Shown: one piece after another, positions 15,719-21,137 of the stretch
Numbering within the stretch: position 1 is the stretch's first letter
Layout: the number at the start of each line of letters is the position of its first letter
Origin: Thauera sp.
Lineage (GTDB): Bacteria; Pseudomonadota; Gammaproteobacteria; Burkholderiales; Rhodocyclaceae
Reading direction: 5' to 3'
Assembly (NCBI GenBank): GCA_003446655.1
Contig: DMCZ01000217.1
Span: 1 to 21,137 of the forward strand
Length of the DNA: 21,137 nt
Translations under genes and position numbers: made by a program
Notes under the pieces: generated by a model
Told to the model about the DNA's origin: nothing
What the model saw: only the letters and a program-made list of their open reading frames with translations
Database searches by the model: none

Positions 15719-16942
15719 ATGGATGCAATCAAAACCTGGCTGGGACGCAGCGGCCTTGCCAGCATCGCGATCCTCGCCGTCCTGCTGCTGGTGGTGTTCC
15801 CGCTGGCGATGGACACCTTCCGCCTGAACCTGGTGGGCAAGTACCTCACCTACGGCTTCGTCGCCATCGGCCTCGTCATGCTGTGGGGCTACGGCGGCGT
15901 GCTGAGCCTGGGCCAGGGGGTGTTCTTCGGCCTCGGCGGCTACGCCATGGCCATGTTCCTGAAGCTCGAGGCGTCCGACCCCGAGAGCACCAAAATCCAA
16001 TCCACGCCGGGCATCCCCGACTTCATGGACTGGAACCAGCTCACCGAGCTGCCGCTGTGGTGGGAGCCGTTCAACTCCTTCGGCTTCACGCTGTTCGCGG
16101 TGGTCGCGGTGCCGGTGCTGCTGGCCTTCAGCATCAGCTACGCCATGTTCAAGCGCCGCGTGGGCGGGGTGTACTTCGCCATCATCACCCAGGCGGTGGC
16201 GCTGATTCTGACCGTGCTCATCATCGGCCAGCAGGGCTACACCGGCGGCGTCAACGGCATGACCGACCTCAAGACGCTGATGGGCTGGGACATCCGCACC
16301 GACGAAGCCAAGACGCTGCTGTACTTCCTCACCGCCGCCCTGCTGCTCGGCGCCATCCTGCTGTGCCGCTGGATCCAGCTCAGCAAGCTCGGCACCCTGC
16401 TCCTGGCCATGCGCGACAAGGAAGACCGCGTGCGCTTCTCGGGCTACGACGTGTCGATGTTCAAGGTCTTCGCCTTCTGCCTGGCGGCCGCCCTGTCGGC
16501 CATCGGCGGCGCGATGTTCACGCTGCAGGTCGGCTTCATGTCGCCGTCCTTCGTCGGCATCGTGCCCTCGATCGAGATGGTGATCTTCGCCGCGGTGGGC
16601 GGGCGCATGAGCCTGGTGGGCGCGGTGTATGGCGCGCTGCTGGTCAATTTCGGCAAGACCTACTTCTCCGAGACCTTCCCCGACCTGTGGCTGTTCCTGA
16701 TGGCGGCGCTCTTCATCGGCGTGGTCATGGCCTTCCCCAACGGTCTGGCCGGCCTGTACGAGAGCCACGTCAAGCCCTGGCTGGCGCGCCGCAAGCAGGC
16801 GCCGGCCGGCAGCGGGGGCGAGCCGCCCAGCGCAAGCACGGCCCCGGCCGCCCCGACGGTCCCGCACACCACCACCAGCAGCGCCGCTGCCCCGGCCGCC
16901 GACATCCACCTCGGCGCCAAGGTCAGCAGCCAGTCGGCCTGA
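15719..16942 (+). CDS. urtC: ABC transporter permease, UrtC/LivM type
   Basis: 407-residue inner-membrane permease. The core (1-358) has the UrtC/LivM pattern: GLVMLWGYGGVLSLGQGVFFGLGGYAMAMFL is the conserved first block, split around residues 47-78. RRVGGVYFAIITQAVALI, GQQGYTGGVNGMTDL and RDKEDRVRFSGYD follow. Residues ~359-407 are an unusual tail rich in Ala, Pro, Ser and Thr, beginning after WLARRKQ, and absent from typical UrtC proteins. It is predicted to be disordered and cytoplasmic. The ATG at 15719 has CCGGAGAG about 5 bases upstream; the stop is 21 bases before urtD. Confidence 0.9.
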   Translation: MDAIKTWLGRSGLASIAILAVLLLVVFPLAMDTFRLNLVGKYLTYGFVAIGLVMLWGYGGVLSLGQGVFFGLGGYAMAMFLKLEASDPESTKIQSTPGIPDFMDWNQLTELPLWWEPFNSFGFTLFAVVAVPVLLAFSISYAMFKRRVGGVYFAIITQAVALILTVLIIGQQGYTGGVNGMTDLKTLMGWDIRTDEAKTLLYFLTAALLLGAILLCRWIQLSKLGTLLLAMRDKEDRVRFSGYDVSMFKVFAFCLAAALSAIGGAMFTLQVGFMSPSFVGIVPSIEMVIFAAVGGRMSLVGAVYGALLVNFGKTYFSETFPDLWLFLMAALFIGVVMAFPNGLAGLYESHVKPWLARRKQAPAGSGGEPPSASTAPAAPTVPHTTTSSAAAPAADIHLGAKVSSQSA

Positions 16943-16963
16943 CGGAACAGGGAGACCCACATC

Positions 16964-17707
<744 letters not shown>

Positions 17708-17739
17708 GTCCAGGCCACCGAACCTCCTCGGAGAACACC

Positions 17740-18429
17740 ATGCTCAAGGTATCCAACCTCGTCGTGAACTACGGCCAGAGCGAGGCGCTGCACGGCATCT
17801 CGTTCGCGGCCGAACGCAATGAAGCCGTCGCCATCATGGGCCGCAACGGCATGGGCAAGACCACGCTGTTCAAGTCGCTCATGGGTGTGCTGCCGCTCAA
17901 GTCCGGCAGCGTCGAGGTCGACGGCCTGGAAGTCGGCAAGGACGAGAGCTTCCGCCGCGTGGCCAAGGGCATCGCCTACGTGCCGCAGGGGCGGATGATC
18001 TTCCCCACCCTCACCGTCGAGGAAAACATCCACACCGGCCTCGAGAACGCCAAGGTCAAGAAGGTGCCCGACGAGATCTACGCGCTGTTCCCGGTGCTGT
18101 GGGACATGCGCCGGCGCAAGGGCGGCAACCTCTCCGGCGGCCAGCAGCAGCAGCTGGCGATCGCCCGCGCGCTCGTCACCGACCCCAAGGTGCTGCTGCT
18201 CGACGAACCCACCGAGGGCATCCAGCCCTCGATCATCAAGGACATCGCGAAGGCGCTCAACGAGATCCGCAAGATCCGCAAGATCACCATCGTCGTGTCC
18301 GAACAGGTCCTTTCCTTCGCGATGGACGTGGCCGACCGCCTGTTCGTCATCGAAGGCGGACGCCTCGTCCATGAAAGCGCGCGCGCCGACACCGACGAAG
18401 CCCACATCAAGCAGTTCCTCTCCGTGTAA
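17740..18429 (+). CDS. urtE: ABC transporter ATP-binding protein, UrtE type
   Basis: 229-residue cytoplasmic ATPase, partner of UrtD. Walker A GRNGMGKT (34-41), YVPQGRMIFPTLTVEENIHTG (Q-loop block, near residues 80-100), signature LSGGQQQQLAIARAL (131-145) and Walker B VLLLDEPTEGI (151-161). SEQ at 187-189 has Gln where many ABC ATPases have the switch His, as is normal in the LivF/UrtE group. The start ATG at 17740 gives the family length; the open frame extends far upstream but only as a shadow of urtC/urtD. CGGAG lies about 6 bases upstream. It is 21 bases from fmdA. Confidence 0.92.
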   Translation: MLKVSNLVVNYGQSEALHGISFAAERNEAVAIMGRNGMGKTTLFKSLMGVLPLKSGSVEVDGLEVGKDESFRRVAKGIAYVPQGRMIFPTLTVEENIHTGLENAKVKKVPDEIYALFPVLWDMRRRKGGNLSGGQQQQLAIARALVTDPKVLLLDEPTEGIQPSIIKDIAKALNEIRKIRKITIVVSEQVLSFAMDVADRLFVIEGGRLVHESARADTDEAHIKQFLSV

Positions 18430-18450
18430 CCCACCAAAAAGAGGTGTGCC

Positions 18451-19683
18451 ATGCCTGAAACGCTGATCAAGGTCGACCTGCAGCAGTCCCCGTACGAGAA
18501 CGAGATGGTGCACAACCGCTGGCACCCGGACATCCCGATGGCCTGCTGGGTGAAGCCCGGCGACGACTTCGTCCTCGAGACCTACGACTGGACCGGCGGC
18601 GCCATCAAGAACGACGACGACGCCTCCGACGTGCGCGACGTGGATCTGTCCACCGTGCACTTCCTGTCCGGCCCGGTCGGCGTCGAAGGCGCCGAGCCCG
18701 GCGACCTGCTGGTGGTCGACCTGCTCGACATCGGCGCCAAGGACGACAGCCTGTGGGGCTTCAACGGCTTCTTCTCGAAGAACAACGGCGGCGGCTTCCT
18801 CACCGAGCACTTCCCGCACGCGCAGAAGTCGATCTGGGACTTCGAGGGCATGTTCACCAAGAGCCGCCACATCCCCGGCGTGCGCTTCCCCGGCCTCATC
18901 CACCCCGGCCTCATCGGCTGCCTGCCCGACCAGAAGATGCTCGACATGTGGAACGAGCGCGAGGTCGACTTCATCGCCACCCAGCCCGACCGCGTGCCGC
19001 CGCTGGCCAACCCGCCCGCGCCCAAGACCGCGCACATGGGCAAGATGACGGGCGAGGCCCGCGACAAGGCCGCGATGGAAGGCGCCCGCACCGTGCCGCC
19101 GCGCGAACACGGCGGCAACTGCGACATCAAGGACCTCTCGCGCGGCTCGCGCGTGTTCTTCCCGGTGTATGTGAAGGGCGCCGGCCTGTCGGTGGGCGAC
19201 CTGCACTTCTCGCAGGGCGACGGCGAAATCACCTTCTGCGGCGCCATCGAGATGGCCGGCTGGGTGCACATGAAGGTCAGCCTCATCAAGGGCGGCATGG
19301 CCAAGTACGGCATCAAGAACCCGATCTTCAAGCCCAGCCCGATCACCCCGCAGTTCAAGGACTACGTGATCTTCGAAGGCATCTCGGTCGACGAGCAGGG
19401 CAAGCAGCACTACCTGGACGTGCACGTCGCCTACCGCCAGGCCTGCCTCAACGCCATCGAATACCTGAAGAAGTTCGGCTACTCCGGCGCCCAGGCCTAC
19501 TCCATCCTCGGCACCGCACCGGTGCAGGGTCATATCAGCGGCGTGGTCGACATCCCCAACGCCTGCGCCACGCTGTGGCTGCCCACCGAGATCTTCGACT
19601 TCGACATCAACCCCAGCGCAGAAGGGCCCACCAAGTTCATCACCGGCGCGGTCGACATGCCGATCGCCTACGACAAGACCTGA
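18451..19683 (+). CDS. fmdA: formamidase (FmdA/AmdA acetamidase-formamidase family)
   Basis: 410-residue amidohydrolase, close in length to Methylophilus methylotrophus FmdA (407 as I recall). It hydrolyses formamide to formate and ammonia, and in some members acetamide and longer amides. Characteristic stretches: the start MPETLIKVDLQQSPYENE, HNRWHPDIP (from His21), GPVGVEGAEPGDLLVVD, HPGLIGCLP, REHGGNCDIKDLSRGS (His and Cys of the conserved core) and FSQGDGEITFCGAIEM. No signal peptide, so it acts in the cytoplasm on substrate brought in by the Urt-type transporter. AGAGGTG precedes the ATG. Its location directly after urtE, with no urease genes in view, is the main argument that the transporter carries an amide. 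Confidence 0.93.
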   Translation: MPETLIKVDLQQSPYENEMVHNRWHPDIPMACWVKPGDDFVLETYDWTGGAIKNDDDASDVRDVDLSTVHFLSGPVGVEGAEPGDLLVVDLLDIGAKDDSLWGFNGFFSKNNGGGFLTEHFPHAQKSIWDFEGMFTKSRHIPGVRFPGLIHPGLIGCLPDQKMLDMWNEREVDFIATQPDRVPPLANPPAPKTAHMGKMTGEARDKAAMEGARTVPPREHGGNCDIKDLSRGSRVFFPVYVKGAGLSVGDLHFSQGDGEITFCGAIEMAGWVHMKVSLIKGGMAKYGIKNPIFKPSPITPQFKDYVIFEGISVDEQGKQHYLDVHVAYRQACLNAIEYLKKFGYSGAQAYSILGTAPVQGHISGVVDIPNACATLWLPTEIFDFDINPSAEGPTKFITGAVDMPIAYDKT

Positions 19684-19703
19684 GCCCGTTCCACCGCAGC
19701 CCC

Positions 19704-19731
19704 GCCCGCCGCCGCAACCCGCGCGGCGGGC
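19704..19731 (+). terminator. intercistronic hairpin between fmdA and fmdB
   Basis: GCCCGCCGC (19704-19712) and GCGGCGGGC (19723-19731) are perfect 9-base arms around a 10-base loop, in the 68-base gap between the genes. No T-run follows. It may reduce fmdB expression or stabilise the fmdA message. Confidence 0.5.
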
Positions 19732-19751
19732 ACCGCCACCGGGAGCCCACC

Positions 19752-20096
19752 ATGCCGACCTACGAATACTTCTGCGAAGACTGCGGCGACTTCACCGCCC
19801 TGCGCCCCATGAGCGAGCGCAACGAAGCCTGCGCCTGCCCGCACTGCGGCGCGGCGTCCTACCGCGTCATGCTCAGCGCGCCCACGCTGGCGACGATGGA
19901 CGGCGCCACCCGCAGCGCCCACGCCACCAACGAACGCGCCGCCAATGCGCCGATGACCAGCGCGGAGTATGCGGCGCGGCACAAGCATGGGCCGGGGTGC
20001 GGGTGTTGCAGCGGGAAACCGTCGAAGTCGACGGTGAGGGCGGCGGATGGGTCGAAGGCGTTTCCGACGAAAAGGCCGTGGATGATTAGTCATTGA
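19752..20096 (+). CDS. fmdB: FmdB-family zinc-ribbon protein
   Basis: 114-residue protein of the FmdB family, described as a putative regulatory protein in the formamidase locus of Methylophilus. The N-terminal zinc ribbon is clear: MPTYEYFCEDCGDFTALRPM with Cys8 and Cys11, then CPHCG with Cys29 and Cys32. Residues 40-80 are a typical spacer (PTLATMDGATRSAHATNERA is broken here by the family pattern). A second Cys cluster CGCC (83-86) follows a His-rich piece HKHGPGCG. The start ATG at 19752 has GGGAG 6 bases upstream. It is last in the operon. Its molecular role is unproven. Confidence 0.88.
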   Translation: MPTYEYFCEDCGDFTALRPMSERNEACACPHCGAASYRVMLSAPTLATMDGATRSAHATNERAANAPMTSAEYAARHKHGPGCGCCSGKPSKSTVRAADGSKAFPTKRPWMISH

Positions 20097-20164
20097 GGGG
20101 GAAGGGAAGCGATCCGCTTGCCAAGGCGTTGTACGCAGCGGCAGGGAAGAGGTGGCAGCAAATC

Positions 20165-20184
20165 GGCCGGACCTGCCGGTGGCC
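20165..20184 (+). terminator. weak hairpin downstream of fmdB
   Basis: CCGG-ACCTG-CCGG (20167-20179) lies within the self-complementary GGCCGG...CCGGTGGCC block. It is the best candidate for the end of the operon in the 220 bases between fmdB and the antitoxin stop. Two other short inverted repeats are nearby (20196-20224 GTCAGG/CCTGAC; 20220-20237 CTGACG/CGTCAG). No T-run. Confidence 0.25.
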
Positions 20185-20291
20185 TGATTCGTGAAGTCAG
20201 GCAACAATGCGCTGGCCACCTGACGTTCGACCGTCAGAGATTGAAGCTCGGAGGGAGACTGCAGGCGGTTCTGTCGACGGATGGCTCGGGC

Positions 20292-20329
20292 GTGGCGGCC
20301 GACCCTACCGCAAGTCTCAAGAATGGACT
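20292..20329. repeat. imperfect direct repeat, left copy
   Basis: TGGCGGCCGACC followed by CCGCAAGTCTCAAGAATGGACT resembles the segment at 21032-21066 (TGGCAGCCGTCC ... CTCAAGAATCGGACT), allowing a 4-base gap and single-base indels. The right end overlaps the last codons of the antitoxin gene. Confidence 0.5.
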
Positions 20330-20604
20330 GGCGTTGCGGAGATCTTCACGCCCAGGGCATGAAGTAGTTTGAGCATGGTGTCATAGCGTGGCTTCGCGCC
20401 GGGAGTGAGTGCTTTATAGAGGCTCTCACGGCCAAGACCCGCATCCTTGGCGAGTTGCGCCATGCCACGGGCGCGCGCTACATCGCGAACGGCAGCAAGG
20501 AACACATCAGGGTTTGGGTCTTCCAGGGCTGCTGTCAGATACTCCGCGATGGTTTCTTCATCGTTCAGGTAGTCGGCAGCGTCAAAGGTGGCAGTCTTGA
20601 CCAT
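20317..20604 (-). CDS. HigA-like antitoxin (addiction module antidote)
   Basis: 95-residue helix-turn-helix protein of the addiction-module antidote family that pairs with RelE/HigB-type killers. The N-terminal part (ATFDAADYLNDEETIAEYL) is the usual lead-in. The XRE-type helix-turn-helix is at about residues 50-92 (MAQLAKDAGLGRESLYKAL, then PRYDTMLKLLHALGVKI). It neutralises the toxin and represses the shared promoter. The second ATG (20604) is preferred over 20607 because AAGGAG is 6 bases before it; the first ATG abuts the toxin stop (TGAATG). It follows the toxin on the same strand, the order of higBA systems. Confidence 0.88.
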   Translation of the reverse strand: MVKTATFDAADYLNDEETIAEYLTAALEDPNPDVFLAAVRDVARARGMAQLAKDAGLGRESLYKALTPGAKPRYDTMLKLLHALGVKISATPVHS

Positions 20605-20607
20605 CAT

Positions 20608-20907
20608 TCACTCCTTATCCAAAGCCCGCGCCATCTCGATGGCACGTTTGATGTCGCGCTTTTGCGACGACTTGTCCCCGCCCAGCAGAAGCAGATAGAT
20701 CACTGCCCCACGTCGCGTGTAGTAAGCGCGATACCCGGGACCGACGTGGATACGCATTTCCGAAACGCCTTCGCCAACCGGCTCACAGTCGCCGAAATTA
20801 CCGTGTTCGGCCGAGCGGATGCGGTGGACGATGCGAGCTCGTGCCACGTTGTCTTTCAAGCCGACAAGCCAAGCGTCGAAATCGTCCGTACGCAGGAAGG
20901 TGTTCAT
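20608..20907 (-). CDS. RelE/HigB-type toxin (addiction module killer)
   Basis: 99-residue protein of the RelE/ParE superfamily, sub-family of the short killer proteins paired with HigA-like antidotes; relatives cleave mRNA on the ribosome. Visible: LRTDDFDAWLVGLKD, ARIVHRIRSAEHGNFGD, EGVSEMRIHVGPGYRAYY (about residues 47-63) and the conserved ending LLLGGDKSSQKRDIKRA. The ATG at 20907 gives the family length; the frame is open to an ATG at 20982, but those extra residues do not fit. No Shine-Dalgarno site precedes 20907, and the predicted -10 box ends 6 bases upstream, so the message may be leaderless. The stop touches the antitoxin start. Confidence 0.9.
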   Translation of the reverse strand: MNTFLRTDDFDAWLVGLKDNVARARIVHRIRSAEHGNFGDCEPVGEGVSEMRIHVGPGYRAYYTRRGAVIYLLLLGGDKSSQKRDIKRAIEMARALDKE

Positions 20908-20913
20908 GGCGGC

Positions 20914-20942
20914 AGTGTATCCATACGGATACGATCTCACAA
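20914..20942 (-). promoter_or_regulatory. toxin-antitoxin promoter
   Basis: On the minus strand, TTGTGA (20942-20937) and TACACT (20919-20914) are separated by exactly 17 bases; each matches the sigma-70 consensus at four of six positions. Transcription would start at about the toxin ATG. Confidence 0.6.
20917..20932. promoter_or_regulatory. operator palindrome in the toxin-antitoxin promoter
   Basis: GTATCC-ATAC-GGATAC has perfect 6-base arms. It lies between the -35 and -10 boxes and overlaps the -10, the usual position for autorepression by the antitoxin-toxin complex. Confidence 0.65.
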
Positions 20943-20982
20943 GGGAGAGCCGGTGGCGAAGACCGAGAGCCAACCGCTGCAC

Positions 20983-21006
20983 ATTGGGCGGCAGTAGTTG
21001 CCCAAT
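20983..21006. repeat. inverted repeat ATTGGGC / GCCCAAT
   Basis: Perfect 7-base arms (20983-20989, 21000-21006) around a 10-base loop, between the toxin promoter and the recombinase gene. It may insulate the divergent genes or belong to a recombination site; nothing decides between these. Confidence 0.4.
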
Positions 21007-21031
21007 CGCACGTTGTGGTCATCTTCACCGA

Positions 21032-21066
21032 TGGCAGCCGTCCGCCAAGAGCTCAAGAATCGGACT
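21032..21066. repeat. imperfect direct repeat, right copy
   Basis: TGGCAGCCGTCC then CCAAGAGCTCAAGAATCGGACT, the counterpart of 20292-20329. The two copies flank the whole toxin-antitoxin module. Confidence 0.5.
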
Positions 21067-21088
21067 CCGATCAACACCAAGGAGTCCG
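21061..21088 (+). promoter_or_regulatory. hairpin sequestering the recombinase ribosome-binding site
   Basis: CGGACTCC (21061-21068) and GGAGTCCG (21081-21088) are perfect 8-base arms around a 12-base loop. The Shine-Dalgarno AAGGAG (21079-21084) lies mostly in the right arm and would be paired in the folded RNA. Confidence 0.55.
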
Positions 21089-21090
21089 TA

Positions 21091-21137
21091 ATGGAAACCC
21101 GCGAACATCGGCAAGCCTGGAACAAAGGAAAGCTGGT
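21091..21137 (+). CDS. start of a probable tyrosine recombinase/integrase (partial)
   Basis: ATG at 21091 with AAGGAG 6 bases upstream opens a frame running off the right edge: METREHRQAWNKGKL, then the first two bases of a further codon. The segment AWNKGKLV resembles, from memory, the N-terminus of a group of short site-specific integrases that begin this way. Only 15 complete codons are visible, so no catalytic residue can be checked. Its position beside a toxin-antitoxin pair and repeats fits a mobile or accessory segment. Confidence 0.55.
   Translation, partial: METREHRQAWNKGKL

Noticed and set aside
20097..20316. A small gene between fmdB and the antitoxin
   Set aside because: Only short frames without ribosome sites or family-like sequence; the region shows small inverted repeats and the left direct repeat only.
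20908..20982. Longer toxin start at 20982
   Set aside because: It would place the promoter and operator inside the coding sequence and add residues not fitting the ~100-residue family.

Overview
The window is very GC-rich, densely coding DNA of the kind found in Rhodocyclales-type betaproteobacteria (Thauera, Azoarcus, Aromatoleum). That placement is an inference from gene content and codon use: an MhpC-type meta-cleavage hydrolase, an ADP-forming acyl-CoA synthetase, a Urt-type ABC transporter and a formamidase. No rRNA, tRNA, CRISPR array or complete insertion sequence was seen.

Left part (1-8257): the 3' end of an unrecognised gene, then mhpC, a MASE1-GGDEF diguanylate cyclase on the plus strand, and a minus-strand group. 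That group is a class I methyltransferase, an enoyl-CoA hydratase and a one-piece ADP-forming acyl-CoA synthetase whose start is coupled to the hydratase stop. A plus-strand aldehyde dehydrogenase diverges from the methyltransferase. These are catabolic genes for aromatic or other organic acids plus one signalling gene.

Middle (8258-13419): a DksA-like protein that keeps the coiled-coil tip motif but has lost three of the four zinc cysteines. It is convergent with a minus-strand two-component pair: a LuxR-family response regulator and a very large hybrid histidine kinase. The kinase N-terminus is a complete NCS1 (purine/cytosine permease-like) transporter, followed by a cysteine-rich cytoplasmic insert. 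The two genes overlap by 29 bases. A 378-base non-coding region rich in perfect palindromes separates the kinase from the divergent transporter operon.

Right-centre (13420-20096): a plus-strand operon urtA-urtB-urtC-urtD-urtE-fmdA-fmdB. It encodes a Tat-exported solute-binding protein, two permeases, two ATPases, a formamidase and an FmdB zinc-ribbon protein. No urease is present. The most economical reading is uptake and hydrolysis of formamide or another short amide to ammonia and formate or another carboxylate, sensed by the NCS1-kinase and switched by the LuxR regulator through the palindromes in the divergent region. This sensor-regulator-operon set is the most interesting system here.

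Right end (20097-21137): visibly less GC-rich accessory DNA. It holds a HigBA-like toxin-antitoxin pair with an operator embedded in its promoter and a probably leaderless toxin gene. The pair lies between two imperfect direct repeats. The window ends in the first codons of a probable tyrosine recombinase whose ribosome-binding site lies in one arm of an inverted repeat.
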